A stretch of DNA of 64,000 nt. It comes from Cornus controversa (lineage: Eukaryota; Streptophyta; Magnoliopsida; Cornales; Cornaceae). The translations under genes were made by a program, and so were the position numbers. The notes below the pieces were generated by a model, which was not told the origin of the DNA, searched no databases, and was given only the letters and a program-made list of their open reading frames with translations. The stretch is taken from the NCBI GenBank assembly GCA_026545225.1, contig CM048854.1:26394730-26458729 (forward strand), in the 5' to 3' direction. Position 1 is the first letter of the stretch. Each line of letters begins with the position of its first letter. Shown here one piece after another: positions 12,001-27,000 of this stretch.

Positions 12001-15000
12001 ATAAAATAAGTTCACAAAATGTAGATATTGATGCCTACCAGTCTATTTCTTGTTCTTCTTGCGAGCAGAATTTTCTATTTCATTCAGCCTTTCGTTTGCT
12101 TGAATTTCAACTTAAATTCAAATTACCACAATGCTAAGACTCTCCCCACCTTAAATATTTTATATTTAGCATCCAATACACCAAGATTTGCCATAGAAAA
12201 ATTCCAACAGCTTTATGATATTCTATCAATCTTTTCAACCTGTCACCTACAAAACCAAGTCGATTCAGATCATTTTCCTTTAGCAGTGCCATTCTTATGC
12301 AGATGAAACTCCAAGGAGACTCGCTGCTTGGAAAATGCCTAGTTTCTTTCTATTTATTTTGTCTTCTGCTTGTTCTTTTCTATTTATCTTCTTTTTCCTT
12401 TTATTCTCTTCAACAGCTATTATTATTATTTTTTAGTTTTTGGAACCCAAAATCATGCTTGAAATCTTGAATCAAATACCTTATAAAGCCTATGCTTACT
12501 TGACAGCTTCTTCTAAACAAAACATAGTGCTCTAAACATCTCTACAGCAATCCTCACTACAAATTCTGAATTTTACTGTTGAACGGAGAGGATGCAGTGA
12601 TGGGTAAATAGGCAGCAAAATCATCTGGTTAAGACCTTTATGATCATTAATCATTAAAAGTTTGCTGCATTGAGATATACAACTGAAATTTGTATCTTGT
12701 GTTGGAAATTGATGTTCTATGCATATGTATAATACATGTTCAAATTTGTACTCCAGTACCATTTCATCTAGTGGGAAATGACCCATACCCCATATGTCTT
12801 TCTGTTGCTTGATTTTTGTTTTAGGTTAAAGTGAGGAAGAGGCTCTCGAGAAGTGTTCTTTTTGAAAGAGTTAAGGTACTAGATGATCGTCAAGTTGATA
12901 ATGTATTTCACGGTTTCAGGCCTGTAGCATCAACGTCAGATCTGTGAGTATTACATTCTACTTTAATTTTCTTTAATTTCATGTGTTCTAGGAGTCAGTT
13001 TACTTGATGGTGTTTTCACCAATGATTCTTTTTCCCGAATTTCATTTTTGAAGATTGCTTGTGTGAGGTTCTAGTAGATGAGGTCACTCTTTCCATAATA
13101 AGGGTCACCAGAGGATAGAGGCCTAGGTGGAAATCTGAGCGTCACAAAGGGAGCTAAAACAATGAAACATATAACTGAAACAATTATATACCTGCGTGGA
13201 TAAAAACTAAAGGAAATATATACGAGCTATTGTGCACTCAGCTGCACTCTTACATAACATGCAGGTTAAAAGTTTCAATATGACCACAAATGATTAGAAC
13301 ATACTGATTTAATTCTACCGAATCTAACCATATAAATTTGATGAACACAAAAAATTTTAAGACAAGAAACTGAGTTTTGCATGGAGGTATTTTCTTCAGT
13401 ATGTTAAACTCTGCAAGCTTGAAGGACTTCTCTAGATGTTGGAGACATCTAATCTTTTCAACAATTTAGGTTCTGGCATCTCAAATGTCTTGATTGAGAG
13501 GAATAAACACTTGTTAAAGGGCATAAGCTGTCTTCTTTTATTATTTGAAGAAGAACGAGTTTTTCAATCTTGTTTAGAGTTTAGAGTTCATATATATTAT
13601 AATATTAATAGCTTAAATATGAACTCAGTTGCAATGATGGCAAATAAAGTTTTGGATCATCCTATCCATTTAGTTTCTTAGTCTTTTTCAATTTTCTTTT
13701 GTTGCGGGTGGGGGGGGTTGATGGGGATGGATTGGGGTGGTTAAGGGTTGGGTTTGTTGTTGGCTGCCATCAATATGGATATGTTTGAAGATTTTATTTT
13801 GTAAACAGGAGCTCTTGTCAAGTTTGATACCATTATCCAAAATAAGTAAATTATGTAGATTTGAACTTTGTTTGCTGTTCCTGAAATGGTAAAATAAATG
13901 GGTTATTCATTTGTTCTCTGTTCACCTGTTCTTGAAATGGTAAGCTTTTAGTCATTCAAATTGCCATTTCTTTTTGGGGCAACAGGTATACTAGGGAAAA
14001 TGCTAGCAAATCTGGATTTGATCGGAAGAGTGAATAGCATAGACTTCCATCCTGTCTCCTTTGTACTTTTCAGTGAACTCCGCAGTTGTTGCCCTTGTGG
14101 AAGTGATTCCTCTGTTTTGTTCATCCAAACGGGGTAGTACAATCTGAACTTTTCTGTATTTAGCTCTATATCACACAAGTTTACATGGGTTCTCTTTGTA
14201 GGAGGGAATACAAGCACAAAATCACACAAAATCAAGAAACCAGGAAACCACAAAATCAGGAAACTGATAGCTAGCTGGCCTAACTAATTTCTTATTTTAC
14301 AGCATTGACTAATATTCTATTTACAGTAAATAATCACAACTAATATTCTCCTAATATTCTGTAATATTACTTTCCTTTTTCCAACACTCCTCCTCAAGCT
14401 AGTTTGAAGCTATCCTCCATAGCCAGCTTGCCAATTAGTCTGTCAAACTGTCTTGTAGGAAGTCCCTTTGTAAGCACATCTGCAACTTGCTCAGTAGTAG
14501 GAATGTACGGCATACAGATCAAACTGTTTTCGAGATTTTCCTTGATGAAGTGTTTATCTACCTCCACGTGCTTTGTTCTGTCATGAAGCACTGGATTGTG
14601 AGCGATCAAAATAGCAGCTTTATTATCACAGTATACTTTCATAGGCAGCGGATTAGAGATCTTCAATTCCTCCAATAGTCTCTTAATCCACAACACCTCA
14701 CAAATTCCATGAGTAACTGATCTAAACTCGGCCTCTGCGCTGCTTCTTGCTACCACATTCTATTTTTTACTCCGCTAGGTGACAAGATTACCTCCAACAA
14801 AGGTGCAGTAGCCAGAAGTTGACCTTCTATCAATAGCACTTCCAGCCCAATCCGCATCAGTATAGGCTTCAACCTGCAAATGCCCACTGTTTTTAACAAT
14901 AGACCTTTTCTAGGGGTCCCCTTTAGGTACCTGAGAATTCTATAGACTGCATCAAAGTGTTCTCGTCCAGGTGAATGCATAAACTAGCTAACCATGCTAA

Positions 15001-18000
15001 TTGCAAAAGCTATATCTGGACATGTATGTGACAAGTAGATTAGTCTTCCAACAAGTCTTTGATACTGCTCTCTATTTAGAACTTCTTCAGCTTTAGAAGG
15101 CTGTAGCTTAAGGCTGGGCTCAGTGGGTGTCTCGGCTGGTTTACACCCTAGTAGACCTATCTCACCAAGTAAATCAAGAACATATTTACGTTGATTCACA
15201 AATATACCTTCTTTGGATCTAGCAAATTCCATTCCAAGAAAGCATTTCAATGCACCCAAATCCTTGATCTCGAAGTCAGCTGCAAGCCTTTTTTTCAGTC
15301 TCTCCAGTTCTTCATTGTCATCACCTGTCAAGATTATATCATCTACATAGACAATTAAGACTGCAACCTTGCCTTCTCTATTTTGTTTGTAGAACATGGT
15401 ATGGTCAGCTTGGCTCTGGCAGTAGCCACAATTCTTCATAGCTCTCCCAAATCTTTCATACCAAGCTTTAGGGGATTGTTTGAGACCATATAAGGATTTT
15501 TTTAGTTTACAAGCTTTGTTTGGTCCCAATTTTCCCTTAAACCCAGGTGGTAGGTTCATAAAGACCTCCTCCTCAAGATCTCCATTTAAAAAAGCATTTT
15601 TTACAGTGTAATGGCCAGTTGAAATTCACAGCCAAAGATAACAAGATTCTGATTGAGTTTATCTTGGCTACAGGAGCAAAGGTTTCCTGATAATCAATTC
15701 CATAGGTCTGGGTGAACCCTTTTGCTACTAGTCTTGCCTTGTACCTCTCTATGCTACCATCAGCTTTACATTTCACAGTAAAGACCGACTTGCAGCCTAC
15801 TGTTCTTTTCTCCTTAGGTAAATCAACTATTTCCCAAGTACCACTTCTTCTAAGAGCATTCATCTCTTCCATCACTGCTAATTTCCAATTCGGATCATCA
15901 AGAGCTTCCTGAATGTTTCTCGGGACAAACAAGTTTGAGATATTTGAGGTAAAAGCCCTATGATTTTGAGAGAGTTTTTTTATAAGAAAGGTACTTGGCA
16001 ATGGGATATTTGGGATTTTTGGTACAAGTTCGGGTACCTTTCCTAACAGCTATAGGAATATCAAGGTCTGATGGTTCTTGGTTAGGAGAAGTAATAGGAA
16101 CTGAAGATGAGTTAGGAACAAAGCTACCTATAATATCTGGACTAGTTCTCAAAGGTCGAGATTGATCATTTCCAAGAGGAATAGGCCGACTTTGACTCTT
16201 TTGATGAGGTCTTCTCTGAGTATAAACCAGAGGCTTGGTATTGGGAACATTTGTGCTCGGTTGTAGTGATTATCCCCTTGTTTCTGATACAATAATGTTT
16301 GGCACTATATGACTAGGATTCCCTTCATTGTTTTCATTGGTTTTATCACATTGTTCCTGATTTTGAATTTCGGAAATAATAGTGGGATGAGAAGGATGAG
16401 GTGAAGTATTCAAAATCATATTTGGTAAAGGAGTAGGAGATAAATCCCAAAAATTTTCTTCCATCACCTCATTCTCCCCCTGAAGAGAGTTTTTGTGAAA
16501 GTATGGTTTATGTTCATAGAAATAGACATCCATACTCACACAATTTTTTCTTGTTTGGGGATTATAGCACTTATATCCCTTTTTATTAGAAGCATACCCT
16601 GTAAAACACATTTTTCAGCCTGAGGATCAAGTTTGGACCGAGTATTATTTGGTATATGAACAAAAACTATGCACCCAAAAACCTTTAGAGGTAAATCCGA
16701 GTATATCCTTGATAAGGGAAATTTTATTTTGAAACATTCTAATGGCGTGCTATATTTTAAAACACGTGTAGGCATTCTGTTAATCAAATAAGAGGCTGTT
16801 AAAACAGCTTCCCCCCAAAAATATTTTGGAACATTCATTGAAAACATTATAGCACGAGCCACTTCAAGTAAATGTTTATTTTTTCTGTCAGCAATTTTGT
16901 TTTGTTGAGAGGTATCCACACAAGTAGATTGATGATGGATACCCTTTTCTTTCAAAAAACTCCTCAAAAATTTATTAAAATACTCGGTTCCATTATCGGT
17001 GTGTAAAATGCTAATTTTTGTTTGAAACTGAGTTTCAACCATCGCGTAAAAATTCTTAAAAAGTTTTTCAACCTCAGTCTTTTCATTCATCAAATAAACC
17101 CAACATAAACGGGTATGATCATCTATAAAGGTAACAAACCATTTTTTCCTAGAGATAGTAGTGACTCTTGAAGGCCCCCATACATCACTATGTATTAAAT
17201 AAAATGGTTTTGAAGAAATATATGATTTTGGCAAATAAGTTGTACGATGACTCTTAGATAAGCAACAACTTTCACAATAGAACGATGAACCATCCAAACC
17301 CTTAAATAAAGTAGGAAACAAATGTTTAAGATATAGAAAGCTAGGATGTCCTAGTCTTAAATGCCAAAGCATTATTTGTTCATAAACAGAATTAGAACTA
17401 ACACTACTAAGGCCCTGAGCCTTTTTATTACCGAAAAAGTTGCCATCAAAGTAGTAAAGTCCATCTATTATCTTAGCACTACCAATCTTCTTTCCCGAGC
17501 TCCGGTCCTGAAATTCACAGTAAGAATCATAGAAAATGACACGACTTTTAGATTCTTTGGTTAGTTTACTCACAGCAAAAGGTTACAGGCTAGTTTAGTG
17601 ACATGGAGAACATATTTAAGATCTATATTCTCAGATAATTTTATCAAACCTTTTCCTACAATAGGTGAGAAACTACCATCTGCAATTTTGATTTTTTCAA
17701 GGCCAGAACATGGTAAGTGCTAAAAAGATTGGAAAGGCTGCTCCAGAATTGATGATCCATGGAGTAGAATTTAAACAATAAGAAAGGGCATTAAGTGCAC
17801 TACCTATTTGTGCAAGAGAAACACTAGGAATACCAGATGAGGAATTAGATTTCAACAGCTTCAGAAGGTGATCCATCTGCTCTTTGCTGAAGGGACTTGT
17901 CTCAGCTTCATTGGCAGTAGAAACCGCACGGCTGTTTCTGTCACTAGGCTTGCTACTCTTCCAATTCGCTTGTTTTCTGTGAATTTTCCGGCACTTCTCT

Positions 18001-21000
18001 CTAGTATGGCGCGGTTTTTTGCAGTAGTCGCACCAGACCAGTGGCTTCTCTGTAGGTTTTCACTGAAAAGTGACTGCTTTATTAGTAGCAGCCTCAGCAA
18101 CAACAAGGGCAGAACTCTCAACAAGTCCACTAGTAGTCTTCTTCCCCAACATTACATATCTGCTGCTCTTTTCTCTTAGAACCTCAGCAAACACCTCACC
18201 AATTGGAGGAAGTGGAGTCCTGCCAATAATCCATCCCCGTACTTCATCAAATTCCATGTTAAGCCCAGCAAGGAATTTGTAAATGCGATGAGCCTCCATA
18301 GTCCGTTTGTAGTGATTGGCATCGTCAGTGGATTTCCATTCGTTTGTTGAGACTTGAGAAATAAGCCCCCAATCACGAACCACCAAATAGTACGATGTGA
18401 TGATAAGTAAACAAGCACGAAGAAATTTGCAAGAACACACCAAGAATTATACATGGTTTGGCTAAACAAGCCTACGTCCATGGAGAGCCCAATTTGACTA
18501 TATAGATTGTAACAATACAAGTTGAAGAATTGTATCAAGAGTACGCTCAACTCTCAACCCTTAACCCTTATACACCCAATCTCACTCAAAAGGAAATCAC
18601 AAATTCTAACCAAGAATTCTCTATTTAAGTGTCCTCTCAGTAACAATGAGAGTATTACCTTTACGCAAGAGTTGCCCTCTCAATACAATGAGAGTAACCT
18701 CTCAAATACAATGAGAGTATTGCCTCCTTTCTTCTCACTTATCTCAGCCTATAACATAGGTAACTATTTATAGAGCCCAAAACCCAATTCCTTGGTGGAC
18801 TAGGATTACAATTCCTTAGAGTCCAAGACTTGCCTGACAAGTACTTTCCTTCATTGAGACCAAGACTTGCCTACTAAGAAATTACCTAATAAGATACAAC
18901 TCTATAATAGAAACCTAATCACAATAGGAATTTGAGCCAACCTAACAAATCTCCCCCTTGGCAAAAATTTTGTCAAGTTTTCAATACACGAGATTCCCGT
19001 CTGCAAATCCATAAACGATCCATCGGCCTTTCAAACTCCAGCTATATAACCCAAAACAAGTATAAAACAATACTCCCCTTGATCCACAAGGCCAATGTAT
19101 ATATGCAGCTGTATCAAGTTAACACTATCAAGCTATGTTACCCGAACTCGGGTACGGGTGTCGGACACGGGTACGTATCCAGAGGTCGGACTCGTCAATT
19201 TATCAATTATAGGATCCGGGGACTTGGCTAAAAAGTGTCCAATATTTAGACACGGGTACTTGGACACTTGCAAGGAAAACAATATATATAATTTTTTATG
19301 TATGGACCATCAATTTTATTACTATTTTATTTACAAAATGAGAAAGAGTTGTAAAATTATATTATTTTATTACTTTATATATTTAATAAAATAAAAAGTT
19401 ACAACTCAAGATTAACCTTTCGAAAAATTAATTATAAGTAAAGGAGTGTAAGGCACAGCTGTAAGTAAGTAATTGTAAGGCAGTAAATTAAAAAAAGTAA
19501 GTGATGTACTATCACAGTAAGTCAGTAAATTATAAGGGTAAGTGTTGTACACAGCTGTAAGTAAATTACAAATAGTAAGTGGTGTACAACTGTAAGGCAT
19601 TAAATTATATTTTTCTTAAAAAGCAAACACCTGGCATCATCTTAACCAACCATTAAAATCAGCCATGTGCAAGATATTGGGCAGAGATAGCAGCGTAAAA
19701 AGAACTTCATCTTCAACCTTTCAAAATCACCATTTACGAACCAGAGAACCAATTTTGAACCGGTAAGCTTCAACACTGTGAATGGCAGCCACAGCAACCC
19801 ACACACAGCCGTGTCCACTAGATGAGATGAAGAGTCGGACTCATATCACGTGTCCGTGTCTATGTCCGTGTCGTGTCGTGTCGACACGGACACTCCTGCC
19901 TACTTCAGCGAGTCCAGGTAACATAGCTATCAAGTGACTTTAGAAGGGGGATTCGATGCAAACCCTTCTCCAAGCAGGAACTTCAATCTCACTCATATCT
20001 GTCCGAAAACGTGCAACCCGTGTCTTCGATAAATCAAACGAAACACGTCTGAAGATCTTGTTACCAATTGCACCCCATTTCCTATCCACAATCGAAGTCT
20101 GACGGTCATTGGCACTCCCCACTAGACGATACAAACCTCCACTCTGCCCTTCTCGCATTAATACCATACAGCCCTTAGTGATCTTCATGACTCCCCCTGC
20201 AATGGAGCACTTGCAACCCATGGAGTCCAACCAGCTCAAGGAAATTAAATTACACCGCAACTTGGGTGAATCTAAAAACCACTCATGTTGAGTAAGAGTG
20301 TTACCTTTGTAAATTGTGAGAACATTTCCAATACAGAGTCGAATAGTGCTAACACACCTTGACTATATCCTGCCAATCATCAACTGACATTTTTTTTGGT
20401 TTTCCATCCTTCCCTTTCAACGCCCGCGCTAAGCCTTGTTGAACCAGGATGTCCTTCAGACTCCTTTGCCATAGGATGAAGTTACCCTTACCATCAAATC
20501 TCTCCACCTTATATTGTGTAGCAATATTATTGGCTATAATTGTCACAAGTGCCCAAGACGAACATCACCCGTATTATGAAGAAAAATCTATACAAGACTT
20601 TTATCAAACACCTTGTGTGTACCTTGAAGCTCATATATCAGTTTGTTGAGAAATAAGCCCCTAATCACAAACCACCAAATATTACGATGTGATGATAAGT
20701 AAACAAGTACGAAGAAATTTGCAAGAACACACCAAGAATTATACGTGGTTCGGTAAAACAAGTCTATGTCTACGGAGAGCCCGATTTCACTATATAGATA
20801 AAGTTGAAGAATTGTATCAAGAGTACGCTCAACTCTCAACCCTTAACCCTTATACACCCAATCTCACTTAAAAGGAAATCACAAATTCTAAACAAGAATT
20901 CTCTATTTAAGTGTCCTCTCAATAACAATGAGAGTATTACCTCTACGCAAGAGTTGCCCTCTCAAAACAATGAGAGTAACCTCTCAAATACAATGAGAGT

Positions 21001-24000
21001 ATTGCCTCCTTTCTTCTCACTTATCTCAACCTATAACATAGGTAACTATTTATAAAGCCCAAAACTCAATTCCTTGGTGGACTAGGATTACAATTCCTTA
21101 GAGCCCAAGACTTGCCTGACAAGTACTTTCCTTCCTTGAGACCAAGACTTGCCTACTAAGAAATTACCTAATAAGATACAACTCTATAATAGAAACATAA
21201 TCACAATAGGAATTTGAGCCAACCTCACAATAATCATTGAACAAATCCAACTCCTGCCAAAGGATCTTCAATGAATTGAAATACTAGTGACCGAGTCTTC
21301 TCCCTGCCGAATCTCACCAAGTTTTAGAGTCAATTCGAAAACATAAGACTGATTTCCCAAATCAGAGTACATCCGATTCATGTTGTCCCAGAGCTCTTTG
21401 GCTTTGAAGTAGCACATATAGTTGGAGGTAATATCCTCGTCCATGGAGTTCACAAGCCATGTCATCACCATTGAATTTTCTTCATACCAGGTCGTGCCTT
21501 CTTGTCTCCCGTCAGGTACCCAATCTTTCCCCGCCCTCTAATGTACATTCGAACGGACTGGGACCACCGTAAATAATTGTCACCATTAAGGCGAATAGTG
21601 GTGATCTAAACAGAGTGAGACTTGGTATTGGGGGCTTGGGTTGTAGGATTGGTTGGCTGGGTTGTGACAGGCTGGTTTGACTCAGAGGAAATGTCAGACA
21701 TTGCTGATTAGTGAAGAAATTGTGCAGAAAAGGAACTAGGTTTTTTTCTCTTTTCGAATATTTTTTAGGGGGGCTCTGATACCATCTAAACTTTTCTGTA
21801 TTTAGCTCTATATTACACAAGTTTACATGGGTTCTCTTTGTAGGAGGGAATATAAGCACAAAATCACACAAAAATCAGGAAACCACAAAATCAGGAAACT
21901 GATAGCTAGCTGGCCTAACTAATTTCCTATTTTATAGCATTGACTAATATTCTATTTACAGTAAATAATCACAACTAATATTCTCCTAATATTCTGTAAT
22001 ATTACTTCCCTTTTTCCAACATAGAACTAGTGATCATCAAGTTGGTTTTTAGTGCATGAGATATTGGATTTTGCATGCTTTATATCGCTTATTACCTTTC
22101 CTTTATCCTCATAAAGTTTGTCTTTTCCACATTCATTTGTAGCGACGCATTAGATAGCTTCATACAACTTTACATATTGGTGGCGTTAGCTCTGAATGAA
22201 ATTTTTTTTCTTTATTTTTTTTTGATTGGTATGTTACCCCTGATTCTTGTCTAAATTATGTTCCGTTGGAATAGCATAATAAGTTAACTGCTTCACAATT
22301 TATGCTTTATAATAGGTCGAAAGCTGCTAGAGCAAAGAGATTGCTTCAAAAGAAGGCAGCATTAAAGGAAGCAAGAAAAGCTGTGGCATTGGTTGCTGGA
22401 ATTAATTGGGAAAGTGATGATTCAGATGATGATTCTCCGGTAAAAACTTTTTGTTATATGGCATGAATGAAAAGTTCGATGCCGGACACAATTTTAGGGT
22501 TTTGACCCATCTGGCTTGCATGTTTTATGTGATGTTTAATCTCATCAGCATCAAACACTGAAGAAGATTCCCCTGCCTAATCTCCTGAAAGATGAGGAGC
22601 ATTATTGTCTCATTATTGATGTTAGTATATCTTGCTTTTTTTTTTATTTATTTTTTCAGTGCTTGTAACGTAATGCGCTTCAGTAGATCTTCTTGTCAAC
22701 TCCTCTTTTTTTTTCTGTTATTTTTTATCTATTTTTTGGATGATATCATTTCCCCTTTATGTTTCTGTTTTAATTGGATTTTCTCAAAAGAAATTTCTCA
22801 GTTGAGATTATTATTGCTATAGGATTCTTGTATTTTTTCTGGTGTCCTCACTTTTTTCCCCTGTTAAATTTGCAATTAGGCTGGAACAATTTCCTTCTTC
22901 GTTTTATCATTTACAGTTATGCAAAGCATTGGCATCCTTGCAAAGGTATTGGGAAGCATTAGAGATTCTCAATCTCACCTTGAAATTGGCGTACAACACA
23001 CTTTCTGGGGAGAAGAAAGAGGAGCTTCGATCCCTTGAAAGTCGTAAGTCCTGAACTTATTTTTAGGTTCTTTTAAATCTGTTCCTCCTCCACCGAAACA
23101 CTATTATGTTTGTTAATAAGAATTTCCAATTTTAATTTCTTAAACCTTCTTTAAAGGCATCTTCAAGTTATGGCTTCTTGCTCATGAACAAAAAGATAGC
23201 GACATTTGCAGCAATTTAAAGCACGAAATTATATTTCTTTTCCTACAGAAATGGCATACAATACTACTGATCCTACGCATGGGTGGGACTGTGCAAGGTA
23301 CATTGTTAATCAACATCCAAACAGCTTTGCCGCATGGAATTGCTACTACAAAGTAATAACAAGGTAATACATACTTGTTTGCATGTAAACATCATTCTCT
23401 GTTGCTTTTGGTTAGCTTGCTTCCCATTGAGATGTCTTGTGAACTAAATAAGTTTCACCGACACACAACAGTAAGGCTTTAGTTTATGTTCAGGAATATT
23501 TTCTTGCATATAGGTTTTGCAGTCTTTTAATATCAGGATGTACTGTAGAGACATGAAGATGATTTTCCCAAGCCACTTTATTGTTTATTCTTTTATTATT
23601 AGTTTTTTCAGATGCCTGCAGTTGTAAACCAGTGTATCATACCATTTTCATTTGATTTAAATGCTCCTTAAATTTTAAGGAGTACAGGGTTTAATAATTG
23701 TTAACAGCTAGGATTATATAGAGAATATGGTGTGCAAGAGATCCTAATCAGAGCGGTGCAACTAGGTCAAAGTTCTGTTGGTTTGGAATTGAAACTAAAA
23801 TTATGTTCAAGAGCTGAAAATATAATGATGGAGAATGGGAAGTCCGTATACCACACATGCTTCTCACTTACACATACGGGAGAGAGAGAGAGAGACTGAG
23901 GGAATTCTTTAATTCTAATTAGGGTTAATTTAATAATTTAGGGTTTCTTTCCCTCAGAACATTAGGGTTTTATGGGTTTGTTAGGTTTTGTTTCTTTCTA

Positions 24001-27000
24001 TTTTGGTTTTTTTTCCCCTATATAAGGGAGGCTCTTGTGATCAATTATTCAGACTTGATCAATGAAAAATTAGTAAAGAATATTGAATGGGTTTCACACC
24101 TCTCCCATTTCTCCTCATTTCTTTGTATGATTTCTCATCCCTTTCTTTTGTCTTCTCATCCCCCTTCGTCTAGCCTCATCTTATCTTCTGTCTTATCATC
24201 CCCTTCTTTATTCTCCTATCACAAATTAGTTCAAAGCCCCCTTTTAAGATTTTGCATCAATAAGTTTCAGAGTATTCCTTGGTATCAGAGCATTTTTTCG
24301 TTCTACATCACATACTCTGCAATTGAGAATAAAACCAGTCAATACATTTCTGAACCAAAGCATTGAACCAGCTAAGTTTAATCTGTTGGTTAATTCAATA
24401 ATCCTTGATTGATTTGTGTGGGTTAATTTGAAACAATCCATGCAAAAGATAATATATGCTCCTATTAACATTATACATCTGTGTAATTAGTATTTGACTC
24501 TTAGTCTGTTAGTTACCCAGAGTATTCAACTCAAACCGACCATATATTATACCTACTTCCATTTGGTGAACCAAGAGCTAGTTCCAGTTACAAAACCATC
24601 GTCTCAGATTGAGCTAACATCGTAATATTTAGAGGATGGGTAATGGGGTTGTTGAGCCTTCGGAAGTATCATTTGAGGCAGCTGATCACGTCTGAAGAGT
24701 CAATTTGAGGAAATAATTTTGCTCAAAGGTAAAGTCCTTAAACGAGGGCCTCAATCATTGCTGATATGAAGTGATTGATCTCCAAGGCCAGCTATACCCT
24801 AGTTGGAAACTAAGCCCAAAGGATACTTCGAAGCCCTGGGCTACTCGTAGTGACCCATATGAAGAAGGAAACAAAATTGCAAGATTATAATGATATGATG
24901 TTCTAGAGATGTGAGAACTTCAAGCAGAGATAGTATGGGGATTCTGAGTATGCACTCAAAAAAGAAATAGGCATAGCTTTTAACAGATGGAGAATGAATG
25001 AGTTTCAAGTTTAATGGTACAGAGAATGAGGAGACACTAGATATATCAAAATTTGTATCTATTCATTTAATAGCTGTAAGAAACCTGTGGGGACTGAAAA
25101 TTTCAATGCAGGATGTCAAAATTACAATGCTTACATGCTTCTGCGGAACCAAAGAAAAAATAGCTATGGAGAATCTTATGTGAGTCTCAATTTTGGGCTT
25201 GACTATTATTCTAATCTAATTTTGGGGAGATTAACTGTGGTTTAAGTCAATCTGTCACGCAGCCCATCTTTTTCTCAACAACTTTAATGTAGTTTGGTAA
25301 AACATTGTCATTCATGAGAGTTTGGTTCTTTTAAAATCCACCCCCTATGCTTGGAAGCTATATAAGCCTAATTCTGTCCTACCACATTCTAGGGTGAATA
25401 GTCTACTGTGTATTTATGCTTCTCGCACATAGCATGGCATCCTGTTTTCCCATTAACATTGGGCTAAATGTTATTCATACCTCATTGACTACTAAAAAGT
25501 CTAAACTTTTCCACTTTATTTTTGCTTTGTGCTAATCATCATCATCATTTGTTGGGAATTGTGTCTCAAATTCATGGTGTAATTAGGTTTCTATTTTAGA
25601 GTTGTACTCTGTTAGGTAATTTCATGTTAGACAAGTCTTGGGCTCCAAGAAATTATAATCCTTGTGGAACAAGGAATTAAGTTTGGAACTCAATAAATAG
25701 ATACCTAGCTTTTGGGTTGAGACTTATGAGATTGAGAGAGATGTAGTCTCATGAAGGAGTTGTGGGTAGAGATAATTTATGGGTTGATAGAGTAGGAAAA
25801 ACACTGGTGGCAGTGATAGCGAGGAGACAACTTGTGGGGTGGTACATGGTGAAAAGACATGTACACGGTGTTGTTACTCTAGTATTGTAATATCTCTATG
25901 GAATTATAGTGGAATCTCTTCTCATCCGTGGATGTAGGCCGGTTTTGGCCAAACCACGTTATATCTTGTGTTTGTGTGTGATTGCTTTATTTGCTTTTCG
26001 TTGGATTTTCATAATCTTGTGGTTTCTCTGTTGCAACAAATTGGTATCAGAGTCAAAGGTGAAGGAGATCCAAAAAGCACAAGGGGAGTCTCAATAGGTG
26101 TTGTAATGGTTTCAGTAGCAGGTGGAGTCAATCAATCGGCTTGTTTGGTCACGATAGCTAGAAAATCGTAATAGGTTACATGACATGGAGCTCGAGTAAT
26201 TAAGGTGGAGCCTTGGAGGTTTGACTGATTGAGCAGCATACAGTGTGGACAATCATAGTTTTGCAGGAAGATCGTGACATTTGGCATGCAATTCAAAGCG
26301 TAAGGAGGAACTGACTCCTTGGGTGAAGTCCCTAAATCAGGCTGGGTTGTACGAACGGTCTGTGGGTGGAAGTCACTAAAGAGTGATTTGGTTTGTGTGC
26401 AAGATTGAAGCTGGCATGAGTTGTCCTGATTAATACTGTGGGAAGTAATGATTGAATTGATGGAATTTGAGCCAAAGGTGGAGATTGTTGGAAATTGTGT
26501 CTCAAATTCCTGGTGTAATTAGGTTTCTATTTTAGAGTTGTACTTTGTTAGGTAATTTCTTGTTAGACAAGTCTTGGGCTCCGAAAAATTGTAATCCTTG
26601 TGGAGCAAGGAATTGAGTTTGGAACTCTATAAATAGATACCTAGCTTTTGGGTTGAGACTTGTGAGATTGAGAGAGATGTAGGTTATGGGTTGGTAGAAT
26701 AGGAAAAACACCGGTGGCACTGATAGCGAGGAGACAGGCTCGTGGGGTGGTACATGGTGAAAGACATGTACACGGTGTTGTTACCCTAGTATTGTAATAT
26801 CTCTACGGAATTATAGTAGAATCTATTCTCATCCGTGGATGTAGGCCGGTTTTGGCCGAATCACGTTATGATATTGTGTTTGTGTGTGATTGCTTTATTC
26901 GCTTTTCGTTGTTTGCTTTTTTTTTTTTTCTCTTTATATCCACACATATTGAGACCATGTTTGTATGTCCAAACATTCTATAGTTAGTGAGCTTGTGACA

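Larger units (their letters stand above)
18345..21229 (-). mobile_element. nested, internally deleted copia-derived LTR element
   Basis: Direct LTRs of about 590-600 bp at 18345-18947 and 20644-21229 begin tgttgag on the plus strand and end aacctaaca or aacctcaca. Both contain a set of about 30-bp motifs around 'acaatgagagta' repeated four times. The interior keeps only a gag N-terminus (20349-20546) and a pre-integrase fragment (19940-20260), both on the minus strand. A polypurine tract (minus caaggggga) borders the left LTR. It splits the gag of the host copia element between FNDY and EWKSTDD codons. Its own interior was hit by DNA-transposon copy 2. No clean target duplication is visible. 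Confidence 0.85.
14145..22021 (-). mobile_element. Ty1/copia retrotransposon with nested insertion
   Basis: The LTRs are 14145-14386 (242 bp) and 21787-22021 (235 bp), with minus-strand start TGTTGGAAAAAGG. The initiator-Met primer-binding site lies just inside the right LTR (plus-strand gctctgatacca at about 21773-21784). The polypurine tract agcttgaggaggag lies inside the left LTR. Domain order on the minus strand is gag, zinc knuckle, protease, integrase, reverse transcriptase, RNase H, which is diagnostic of copia. A second LTR element (18345-21229) splits gag. I could not find a convincing target duplication. Frameshifts and stops show it is dead, although the LTRs are still very similar. 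Confidence 0.9.
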
